DNA of 5,733 bases from assembly GCA_002839205.1 (NCBI GenBank), contig PGXP01000119.1, positions 1 through 5,733 on the forward strand, read 5' to 3'. The DNA comes from Spirochaetae bacterium HGW-Spirochaetae-9 (GTDB taxonomy: Bacteria > Spirochaetota > Spirochaetia > Treponematales > Rectinemataceae). A model generated the notes under the pieces. The model made no database searches, was not told the origin of the DNA, and saw nothing but the letters and a program-made list of their open reading frames with translations. This document shows positions 1 through 5,658 of the stretch, piece by piece; the stretch's first letter is position 1; the number at the start of each line of letters is the position of its first letter. The position numbers were made by a program, and so were the translations under genes.

Positions 1-2027
1 CCATCCCAGAGGAGAGCTGGCCATTTGTACCCGCCGAAATCGAGGGTGAGCTTGAGGTGGCTCTTGGCCGATTTCCCGACGATCTGGGCATCCACCATCG
101 GAACGTTCCGCGCGAGGAATACGAGGGGGCGGTTTTCCTCGCCAAAGGGCTCAAACAGGGCATAGGTTTTTTGGAGTTCCGGGCGCAGGTAGCTATGGGG
201 AAGCTCAGCGTCGATATTGATGGTATCTTCCGCGCTCGCCACCTCGGCCGACATCAGCTGGGCTGCTGCCAGCGATTGAAATTTTTCCCAATTAGTACCG
301 GGCATGGAAAAGCCCGCTGCTGCGTCGTGTCCGCCATAGTCGATGAAGAGGTCGGCGCAGGCGGCGAGGAGGCCTGAAATCCTGAAATTGTTGGCGGTGC
401 GTATCGAACCGACGATGCTCCCGTCTTCCTTGAAGGCGGCGACGATGGCGGGCACTTTGAAGGTGCCGACCATGCGCGAGGCGAGGAGGCCTGTGATGCC
501 GGATTTGATCAGGGGCGAACCCACGAGGATAAAGCGGTTGTCGTTCTTCTCGAAATTTTCCCGTGCCGGGGCATAGATAGCCTCCCAGACTTCGGAGCCC
601 ATCTTCTTTCTTTCGTTATTCGCCTGCACTATGTTTTCGAGGGCCTTGGCCCGGGCAACCGGATCGTCGGCGCCAAGAAGCTCAAGCGCTATCTCAGGCT
701 TGCCTATTCTCCCCGCCGCATTGAGAAGGGGAGTGATCTGCCATGCTATTTCGGTGGAACTCAAGGTTCTGCCGAGGCCTTGGGCCTTGAGAAGTTCCGC
801 CAGCCCTTTTCGGGGTGATGAAGCGATCGCTTCCACACCACGCCGCACGATGATCCTGTTCTCGTCAAGCAGCGGCATGAGGTCGGCAATCGTCCCCAGG
901 GTTGCGAGCTGGAGCAGGGCTTCGCCTTGCTCCGACTGGGAGCCCGACCGGCGCTGGGCCAGGGATATGAAAAGGGTTTTGAGGGCATCGATATCGCCCA
1001 CTTCGCCCGAAGCGTAGCGATCGATCTTGAGAAGTTCCCTCATCTCGCAGAGGCTCTTGCCCGAAAACTGGGGGAATATTGCGATGGTTTCATCGGCGAT
1101 GTCATAGCTTTCGATGTCGACGCCCGAGCCGAAAAGGGCAAGGGCGGCTCGTTTCTGAACGGCCTTCTGCCACGTGAAGATGGAGCGTCCCTGAAGGAAT
1201 CTTGCCATCTTCTCGAGGACGGCGGCTGTCCGAGGAGAACCTTCTTCAAGCACTTCCACCAAGCGGCCCGTCTCGACCAGGTTGTGGAGCCTGAGGGCTT
1301 CGACCCTGTAACGAGTGGTTTCTGCCGCGGAGTCCTGGTCGGCAGGTTTTTCCACCACAGCGATCGAGAGGAGGGCGACTGACTGCTTGTAGAGACCAGT
1401 TCCCGCGAATGAGAGGGCTCTGGCCACCTTGTAGGCGACGCCGGCTCCCGCGAGGTCGCGGAAAGGGTAGCCGCAGCCCTCGATTTTTGGATCGATGACG
1501 GCGACGGCTTCGGGCGGAAATTCGGCTTGCAGCTTGTGGTGGTCGCAAATGATCACATCGATGCCGAGCTCGGCTGCATGGCTCACTTCTTCATGGTTCG
1601 AGATGCCGCAGTCGACGGTGATGATGAGGCTGCCCCCCTCCTCTGCAAAGTCGTCGACGGCGGCCATGGAGAGGCCATAGGCTTCCTCTCCGCGGGGCAC
1701 CCGCCATGTGGCCTGAATCCCCGCCGATGCGAGGGCTTCGACCATGAGGGTGGTGGCGGTGACGCCGTCGGTGTCGCTGTCGCCGAAGACGAGTACCTTT
1801 TCCTCCTCGTCGGCGGCGAGGAGGATGCGGTCGACGGCGTCCTCCATCGATTCGAAGAGAAAGGGATTGTGGAGATAACGCTGGTCATTTTCGAGGAAGT
1901 AGAGTACTTTTTCAGGCTCAGTCACTTTTCTTCGGGCGAGAATCGATGCGCTGAGCGTGTCTATGCCATAGCGGCGCGCCATCGCCTTGACGAGGCTCTG
2001 GTCTATATCTTCCTTGATCCATTTCAT
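1..2027 (-). CDS. recJ: Single-stranded-DNA-specific 5'-3' exonuclease RecJ (3' end of gene missing, large internal insertion)
   Basis: RecJ degrades single-stranded DNA 5' to 3' in the cytoplasm and resects ends for RecFOR-dependent recombination and repair. I translated the minus strand from the ATG at 2027. The frame stays open for 675 codons to the left edge, so the C-terminus is outside the window. Visible motifs are the DHH-family metal site GDSDTDG (82-88), ITVDCGIS (136-143), CDHHK (161-165), LAGAGVAYK (192-200), LGTIADLMPL (377-386), LLNAAGRIG (434-442), and the DHHA1 motif YGGHDAAAGF (564-573). FEPFGEENRP (625-634) and HLKLTL (657-662) belong to the OB-like C-terminal part. The partial product already exceeds the 577 residues of E. 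coli RecJ, mainly because of an extra segment at about 205-365. The start overlaps the phosphorylase stop as ATGA. A GGAGG lies 13 nt upstream, rather far for a Shine-Dalgarno site. Family assignment is secure; the role of the insert is unknown. Confidence 0.96.
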   Translation of the reverse strand, partial: MKWIKEDIDQSLVKAMARRYGIDTLSASILARRKVTEPEKVLYFLENDQRYLHNPFLFESMEDAVDRILLAADEEEKVLVFGDSDTDGVTATTLMVEALASAGIQATWRVPRGEEAYGLSMAAVDDFAEEGGSLIITVDCGISNHEEVSHAAELGIDVIICDHHKLQAEFPPEAVAVIDPKIEGCGYPFRDLAGAGVAYKVARALSFAGTGLYKQSVALLSIAVVEKPADQDSAAETTRYRVEALRLHNLVETGRLVEVLEEGSPRTAAVLEKMARFLQGRSIFTWQKAVQKRAALALFGSGVDIESYDIADETIAIFPQFSGKSLCEMRELLKIDRYASGEVGDIDALKTLFISLAQRRSGSQSEQGEALLQLATLGTIADLMPLLDENRIIVRRGVEAIASSPRKGLAELLKAQGLGRTLSSTEIAWQITPLLNAAGRIGKPEIALELLGADDPVARAKALENIVQANNERKKMGSEVWEAIYAPARENFEKNDNRFILVGSPLIKSGITGLLASRMVGTFKVPAIVAAFKEDGSIVGSIRTANNFRISGLLAACADLFIDYGGHDAAAGFSMPGTNWEKFQSLAAAQLMSAEVASAEDTINIDAELPHSYLRPELQKTYALFEPFGEENRPLVFLARNVPMVDAQIVGKSAKSHLKLTLDFGGYKWPALLWD
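954..1388 (-). other. Extra domain inside RecJ, possibly a degenerate DnaQ-like (RNase H fold) exonuclease domain
   Basis: This covers about RecJ residues 214-358, between LAGAGVAYK and LGTIADLMPL. In ordinary RecJ proteins those motifs are only a few tens of residues apart. The segment reads as strand (VALLSIAVVE), strand pair (RYRVEALRLHN, RLVEVLEEG), helix (VLEKMARFLQG), strand (SIFTW), helix (QKAVQKRAALALFG), a stretch with GKSL, then RYASGEVGDIDALKTLF. That order resembles DnaQ-type 3'-5' exonucleases. The Exo II aspartate position appears to be Gln291, and no clear Exo I DxE is visible. Asp345 or Asp347 could be a remnant of Exo III. I infer a structural or DNA-binding role rather than a second active site. 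This is pattern reading, not a profile match. Confidence 0.4.
1801..1825. repeat. Perfect 9-bp inverted repeat within recJ
   Basis: The plus strand reads TCCTCCTCG, a 7-nt loop TCGGCGG, then CGAGGAGGA. In recJ mRNA this could fold into a strong hairpin within codons 68-76, just before the catalytic GDSDTDG motif. Its descending arm is purine-rich and Shine-Dalgarno-like, and the ascending arm resembles anti-Shine-Dalgarno. It encodes Leu-Leu-Ala-Ala-Asp-Glu-Glu with GC-rich codons, so it may be a by-product of codon use. Confidence 0.5.
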
Positions 2028-3334
2028 GAAGCTGATAATTCCTCCAGTATCGCGGACGAAACAGCCGGTTTGTCCGCGGCGATGCACAGAGCCTCCCTGG
2101 ACAGCGCCATGGCCGGCTCGAGGGATTCCCGGTCCTTCCCATAGACCATGGCGACGAGGTCGCCTTTGGCTACGGCATCGCCTTTTTTCTTTTCAAAAAT
2201 AAAGCCAACATCGGGGCTAACGCTGTCTTTGGTGGTGTTTCTGCCCACCCCGAGATGTACGCCAGCAGCGCCTATTCTCCACGCGTCGATAGAGCGTATC
2301 CAGCCGCTCGAGTCGGCTCTCAGTTCGGCGATGAAAGGCGACCTGAAATGCCCCCTCAGCGCATGGAGCTTTTCGACATCGCCGCCCTGGCGCGCGATGT
2401 TCGCGAGGAAGAGTTCGCGCGCCTTGCTGGAACTCACTGCCCTGCGGCACAGGGCTTCGCCTTCTTCGACAGAGTGCGCCAACCCCGAGGTCACGAGCAT
2501 CCAGGCGCCGAGCCTGTTCACTAGTTCCATCACGTCGGCCGGCCCCCTGCCTTCGAGGCAATCCATCGTTTCCTCTATTTCGAAAAAGTTGCCGACCGTC
2601 CTGCCCAGAGGCTCTGACATGTCGGTGATGAGGGCGACAACGCGCTTGCCCATGGACGTTCCCGTGCTCACGAGGCTCGTCGCCAAAGCCTTGGCGTCGT
2701 CGAAAGTCTTCATGAAGGCGCCCGGACCCGATTTCACGTCGAAGACGAGGGATTCAGCCCCCTCAGCCACTTTTTTCGAGAGTATGGACGCGGTGATGAG
2801 GGGAATCGACTCGACCGTGGCCGTCACGTCGCGCAGGGCGTAGAGCCGCTTGTCGGCGGGTACGACGCGGGCTGTCTGCCCCGTCATGGCAAAGCCGTCG
2901 GCCAAGATGCCCGCACGGAAGGCGGCGAGGTCCAGGCCAGTCCTGTAGCCCGGAATGGATTCAAGCTTATCCAGCGTGCCGCCCGTATGCCCGAGGGCGC
3001 GGCCTGACATCATCGGCACCTTGGCGCCGCAGGCGGCCACTATGGGCGCCAGGGGCAGGGAAATCTTGTCGCCCACGCCGCCCGTCGAATGTTTGTCCAC
3101 GAAGGGGCCGGGGATGCCCGAAAGATCCATGGAATCCCCTGAATTCAACATGTATTTCGTGAGAGCCGCCGTCTCGGCAGCCGTCATACCCTTGAAGAAT
3201 ATGGCCATGAGGAGGGCCGAAACCTGATATTCAGGGATGGATCCGTCCACATAGCCATCGATGATAAACCCGATTTCGGCGTCGGAGAGTGCCCGACCCG
3301 AACGCTTCTTCATGATAATATCCACGACTCTCAT
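2024..3334 (-). CDS. pdp: Pyrimidine-nucleoside phosphorylase (thymidine phosphorylase family)
   Basis: This cytosolic enzyme splits uridine, thymidine or deoxyuridine with phosphate into a free pyrimidine base and (deoxy)ribose-1-phosphate. I chose the ATG at 3334, giving 436 residues that begin MRVVDIIMKKRSG, the usual family N-terminus, with GGGGA 6 nt upstream. A GTG at 3361 would add nine residues (MSIPGRGRA) that have no counterpart I know of and no ribosome site. Phosphate-binding DKHSTGGVGDK lies at 80-90. The family signature SGRALGHTGGTLDKLE is at 110-125. The base-binding set is Arg168, Ser183 and Lys187, in YALRDVTATV and ASILSKK. A C-terminal alpha/beta domain contains GRNTTKDSVSPDVGF and the KKKGDAVAKGD stretch. 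ADKRLYALRDVTATV and the length favour the broad-specificity PyNP type (pdp) over DeoA, but sequence alone does not settle uridine versus thymidine preference. The stop codon overlaps the recJ start, suggesting translational coupling. Confidence 0.96.
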   Translation of the reverse strand: MRVVDIIMKKRSGRALSDAEIGFIIDGYVDGSIPEYQVSALLMAIFFKGMTAAETAALTKYMLNSGDSMDLSGIPGPFVDKHSTGGVGDKISLPLAPIVAACGAKVPMMSGRALGHTGGTLDKLESIPGYRTGLDLAAFRAGILADGFAMTGQTARVVPADKRLYALRDVTATVESIPLITASILSKKVAEGAESLVFDVKSGPGAFMKTFDDAKALATSLVSTGTSMGKRVVALITDMSEPLGRTVGNFFEIEETMDCLEGRGPADVMELVNRLGAWMLVTSGLAHSVEEGEALCRRAVSSSKARELFLANIARQGGDVEKLHALRGHFRSPFIAELRADSSGWIRSIDAWRIGAAGVHLGVGRNTTKDSVSPDVGFIFEKKKGDAVAKGDLVAMVYGKDRESLEPAMALSREALCIAADKPAVSSAILEELSAS

Positions 3335-3340
3335 AGCTCT

Positions 3341-3345
3341 TCCCC
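3341..3345 (-). promoter_or_regulatory. Ribosome binding site deciding the phosphorylase start
   Basis: GGGGA (read on the minus strand) lies 6 nt before the ATG at 3334 and continues into AGAG. The upstream in-frame GTG at 3361 is preceded by an AT-rich stretch with no Shine-Dalgarno-like sequence. Together with the family's usual N-terminus, this supports the shorter start. Confidence 0.6.
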
Positions 3346-3359
3346 TTCCCGGAATGGAC

Positions 3360-3388
3360 ACTATACTTCAAAAAACGGGCATAGATAA
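3360..3388 (-). promoter_or_regulatory. Weak candidate internal promoter upstream of the phosphorylase gene
   Basis: In the 65-nt recO-phosphorylase gap the minus strand reads TATAGT (3365-3360, one mismatch to a sigma-70 type -10). A poor -35 (TTATCT, 3388-3383) lies 17 nt away. The gap is AT-rich compared with the surrounding genes, including a run of six T residues. It could allow the phosphorylase and recJ to be transcribed apart from recO. The -35 matches only three of six positions, so support is thin. Confidence 0.25.
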
Positions 3389-3399
3389 GGACTTTTCGC

Positions 3400-4173
3400 T
3401 CATTGGGTCGACAAGGTGAGGAGGCTCCCCTCCGCAGCTTTCTGCGCCATGTAATAGATCAGGGCTTTCAGAGAGGACAGCTCGGCATCCTGTACTTGAA
3501 TTTTGGCGCATGCTTCCAGGTTCATGGCCGAAAAATCGCGGAGGCGAAGGATTCCTCCAGCCTCCAGGCCAGCCCCCAGGCTCAAACCATCCTCCCCGCA
3601 GGAAGCGCAGACAAAACCATCCCGCGCCGGCAAGTAGAGCGCTCCGCCCCGGAGCGATGGTAATCCGGAGCCAGCCGGCGCGAGGGCTTTGCCGCAATGG
3701 GCGCAGCGCTCGAGGTCGGGCTGCAGGCCCATGACGGCGAGGCTCTTCCAGAGGTAGGCGAGAAGGGTCATTTCTACCTCTTCATCATTACCCCGATCAA
3801 AGAGCCTCAGGGCCTGGAGACTCAAGTCGAGAACCTCGGCGTATTCACCGCCGCAGCCCGAGGTTTTGACGATCAGCTCGGCGATGAGGCTGGCCGACCA
3901 AAGTTTTGCGTAGCTGTCGCGCAGGCCGGTGAAGGATTCGATGATGGCCATATCGCTCAGCTTGCGATAGTGCTTCACCGGGTCGGAATAGATAAAAACC
4001 TTGGCAAAGACGAAAGGTGATGCCGAGGAGCGGAGGGAGCTGCGCGAGCCGCCGAAGACGAAAGCGTCGATGATGCCCTCTTCGGAGCTGAGCATCGTCG
4101 CTATCCTGTCGCCGGAAGGGCTGTCTTTCGAGCGCAGGAAGAGGGCGTCGAAGCTTGTGTTGCGGTCGGGCAT
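3400..4173 (-). CDS. recO: DNA repair protein RecO
   Basis: RecO binds single-stranded DNA and SSB and works with RecR (and RecF) to load RecA onto gapped or resected DNA. The 257-residue length is typical. The N-terminal part (about 5-75) fits the RecO OB fold. A helical region follows, with the characteristic YLWKSLAVMGLQPDLERC stretch at 140-157. A four-cysteine zinc site is formed by Cys157-x2-Cys160 (CAHC) and Cys189-x2-Cys192 (CASC); some RecO proteins lack these cysteines, but all four are present here. The ATG at 4173 is 7 nt after the rhomboid stop, and GAGG, which overlaps that TGA, lies 5 nt before the ATG, a good ribosome site. It shares a likely operon with recJ, which acts in the same repair pathway. 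RecO family members diverge strongly, so the call rests on the zinc motif, the GLQPDLERC context and the length. Confidence 0.9.
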   Translation of the reverse strand: MPDRNTSFDALFLRSKDSPSGDRIATMLSSEEGIIDAFVFGGSRSSLRSSASPFVFAKVFIYSDPVKHYRKLSDMAIIESFTGLRDSYAKLWSASLIAELIVKTSGCGGEYAEVLDLSLQALRLFDRGNDEEVEMTLLAYLWKSLAVMGLQPDLERCAHCGKALAPAGSGLPSLRGGALYLPARDGFVCASCGEDGLSLGAGLEAGGILRLRDFSAMNLEACAKIQVQDAELSSLKALIYYMAQKAAEGSLLTLSTQ

Positions 4174-4180
4174 GGCTGCC

Positions 4181-4903
4181 TCAATCCTCGTCGTCGACGA
4201 TCCACCAGCGGATCCCGCCCGATTCTCCCCGCAGCTGTCTCTCCTTCTTCTCGCGCGTTATGCGCTCGAGTTCCTGCTTTTTATAGAAGCGTGCCCAAAG
4301 CCAGGCGGAGATGAACCCTCCAATGTGGGCGAGGTACGCCGTGCCGCCTGCGGAGAGACCCGACAGTCCCCCCATGATCTGGAGGACAAACCAGAAGCCT
4401 ATCACAAGCCAGGCCGAGAGGCGGGTGGGTATGAAATTGAAGAGAAGAACCATGATCTTGTTTCCGGGGAAGAGGACGAGGTAGGCCGCCAGCACTCCGG
4501 ATATCGCTGCCGAGGCTCCCACGAGAGGAACTTCGGCGGCCGCGCCGCCGATCGCAACGGCTGCTGCCACATGGGCGAGGACGCCTATCGTGCCGGAGAG
4601 AAGGTAGAGGGCGACAAAACGTCGGCGCCCTATCCTGCATTCTACATTGTCGCCGAAGATGCCGAGAAAAAGCATGTTGCCCGCAAGGTGGGCAAGGCCG
4701 GCATGGGCGAACTGGCTTGTGAGAAGCTTGAGCAGGCCTATCCCCCTCGCTATGTCCGAAGGGAATACGGCGAGCGCCAGCGTGGGCCTGGTGGCCCCGA
4801 AGCCTTGGATGAAGATATAGACAGCTACGTTGATCGCTATGATGGTCCACGTGGCGACAGCCGATCCGCGCTTGCAGGTATTATCGTCCCCGATCGGAAG
4901 CAT
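4181..4903 (-). CDS. Rhomboid family intramembrane serine protease
   Basis: This is a 240-residue membrane protease that would cleave transmembrane substrates within the lipid bilayer; its substrate is unknown. About six hydrophobic segments are visible: 17-35, 72-88, 95-118, 126-146, 150-177 and 187-206. Catalytic serine is Ser131 in GASAAISGVLAAY. The histidine is His193 in AYLAHIGGF. The supporting oxyanion motif is His72 to Asn76 (HLAGNMLFL). The N-terminus MLPIGDDN resembles the MxPxxDDN start common in compact bacterial rhomboids. A charged cytosolic tail (208-240) is rich in Lys, Arg and Glu and ends in WWIVDDED. The residue after the catalytic serine is Ala rather than the common Gly. 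The ATG at 4903 has GGGAGG 10 nt upstream. It is the first gene of the minus-strand unit. Its grouping with recO looks positional rather than functional. Confidence 0.94.
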   Translation of the reverse strand: MLPIGDDNTCKRGSAVATWTIIAINVAVYIFIQGFGATRPTLALAVFPSDIARGIGLLKLLTSQFAHAGLAHLAGNMLFLGIFGDNVECRIGRRRFVALYLLSGTIGVLAHVAAAVAIGGAAAEVPLVGASAAISGVLAAYLVLFPGNKIMVLLFNFIPTRLSAWLVIGFWFVLQIMGGLSGLSAGGTAYLAHIGGFISAWLWARFYKKQELERITREKKERQLRGESGGIRWWIVDDED

Positions 4904-4913
4904 GTTTCAAATT

Positions 4914-4932
4914 CCTCCCGCTGAAAAATATA
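4914..4932 (-). promoter_or_regulatory. Candidate promoter -10 and ribosome binding site for the rhomboid-recO-pdp-recJ unit
   Basis: On the minus strand TATATT (4932-4927) matches a sigma-70 type -10 at five of six positions. GGGAGG (4919-4914) follows, 10 nt before the rhomboid ATG. The implied leader would be only about 15-20 nt. I see no good -35 at the normal distance; the sequence there is GC-rich (around GTAGCC). The ribosome site is convincing; the promoter is tentative. Confidence 0.4.
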
Positions 4933-4969
4933 GTGCAAAGCGTCGCCAAAGGCTACGGCCGGGCTATGG

Positions 4970-4999
4970 TTGAAGGCCTCCGCTGATCCATGGTATCAC
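4970..4999 (+). promoter_or_regulatory. Candidate promoter for the HAD hydrolase, close to its start codon
   Basis: TTGAAG (4970-4975) and TATCAC (4994-4999) match -35 and -10 boxes at four of six positions each, with an 18-nt spacer. Transcription would begin at about 5006-5007, on or beside the start codon, giving a leaderless or near-leaderless mRNA. An alternative is TATAGT at 4929-4934 with a poor -35 (TTTCAA, 4905-4910), which would give a leader of about 65 nt. Confidence 0.3.
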
Positions 5000-5006
5000 T
5001 GAGACA

Positions 5007-5633
5007 ATGACAAAAGCCCTTATGTTCGACCTCGATAATACCCTCTATTCCGAAAAGACAGGGATGGAGATGATGGTCCTCGAGCGGATCAATGGATTCG
5101 TATCCACCTTCCTCGGCTGGCCTGCCGAGGAGACCCATGCCCGCCGACGGGAAGGAGCGAGACGATACGGTACGACGCTCGAATGGCTCGTCTACGAAAA
5201 GGGACTCAAGGATGTGGAGGGATATTTTTCCTTTGTCCACCCCGAAGGCGAAGAAGCCTGCCTTTCCGACGACAAAGCCCTTCAGAAGTATCTCGATTCC
5301 CTCGATTATCGGAAAATAATATTGACGAATGCACCTGTAGAGCATGCGGAGCGGGTGCTGAAAACCCTCGGCATCAGGGACAGATTCTCGGCCGTCTACG
5401 ACATCAAGTACAACAATCTTGTCGGAAAGCCTCATCCCAAATCCTACCTGCGGGCTCTGGAAGACTCGGGCTTTTCGCTGGAGACGACCGTCTTTATCGA
5501 CGACAGCCCAAAATACATCAGGGGCTACCTCGCCCTCGGCGGCAGGGCGATCCTCAAGGACGAAGGCGAAAGGTTTGGCGAATTAGGTTTCGAGCGGATA
5601 AGGATTCTGGAGGAGCTTCCCGCTATCTTGTAG
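5007..5633 (+). CDS. HAD-superfamily hydrolase, probable pyrimidine 5'-nucleotidase
   Basis: This is a 208-residue cytosolic phosphatase of the haloacid dehalogenase fold. Motif I is FDLDNTLY (7-14), with nucleophile Asp8 and acid/base Asp10. Motif II is LTNA, with Thr107. Motif III is Lys141 in GKPHPKSY. Motif IV is FIDDSPKYI, with Asp165 and Asp166. A helical cap lies at about 16-90. The DLDNTLY start, the YGTTLEWL stretch (54-61), FVHPE (76-80) and LTNAPVEHAERVLKTLGI (106-123) follow the pattern of the pyrimidine 5'-nucleotidase group (SDT1-like, TIGR01993-type), which removes phosphate from UMP, CMP or related nucleotides. HAD substrate range is hard to predict, so only the fold and chemistry are firm. 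The ATG at 5007 has just a weak GAG 3 nt before it and no alternative ATG or GTG nearby. Making nucleosides from nucleotides would feed the nearby phosphorylase, which is an inference from proximity. Confidence 0.88.
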   Translation: MTKALMFDLDNTLYSEKTGMEMMVLERINGFVSTFLGWPAEETHARRREGARRYGTTLEWLVYEKGLKDVEGYFSFVHPEGEEACLSDDKALQKYLDSLDYRKIILTNAPVEHAERVLKTLGIRDRFSAVYDIKYNNLVGKPHPKSYLRALEDSGFSLETTVFIDDSPKYIRGYLALGGRAILKDEGERFGELGFERIRILEELPAIL

Positions 5634-5658
5634 ATCCCCGATACATTCTCCAGGTATT

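Larger units (their letters stand above)
4904..5006. promoter_or_regulatory. Divergent intergenic region between the rhomboid and nucleotidase genes
   Basis: This is the only divergent gap in the window, 103 nt long, and must supply transcription starts in both directions unless the genes are read from further away. Its left third is AT-rich (ctgaaaaatatagtgcaaag) and carries overlapping -10-like sequences on both strands: TATATT on minus (4932-4927) and TATAGT on plus (4929-4934). The middle is GC-rich. I found no convincing operator palindrome beyond a short CCATGG at 4988-4993, and no riboswitch-like structure. Confidence 0.5.

Noticed and set aside
364..493. A 13-bp direct repeat (GCGAGGAGGCCTG at 364-376 and 481-493)
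   Set aside because: Both copies encode the similar peptides SGLLA and TGLLA within RecJ; coincidence of codon use is a sufficient explanation.
1527..2144. A 205-codon plus-strand open frame opposite recJ and the end of the phosphorylase gene
   Set aside because: It lies antisense to the RecJ DHH motifs, and its product has no recognisable domain.
2148..2843. A 231-codon plus-strand open frame opposite the phosphorylase
   Set aside because: The minus-strand phosphorylase is unambiguous here; the plus-strand product is a Ser/Pro-rich shadow.
3335..3361. GTG at 3361 as the phosphorylase start
   Set aside because: It adds nine residues not typical of the family and lacks a ribosome site; the ATG at 3334 has one and gives the standard N-terminus.
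3371..3399. T-run after recO as an intrinsic terminator
   Set aside because: The six T residues on the minus strand are not preceded by a GC-rich hairpin, so transcription probably continues into the phosphorylase gene.
4001..4924. A 307-codon open frame on the plus strand opposite the rhomboid gene and the start of recO
   Set aside because: It is antisense to two well-supported genes. The product is highly charged, low in recognisable motifs and shows no family resemblance. Long antisense open frames are expected in GC-rich coding DNA.
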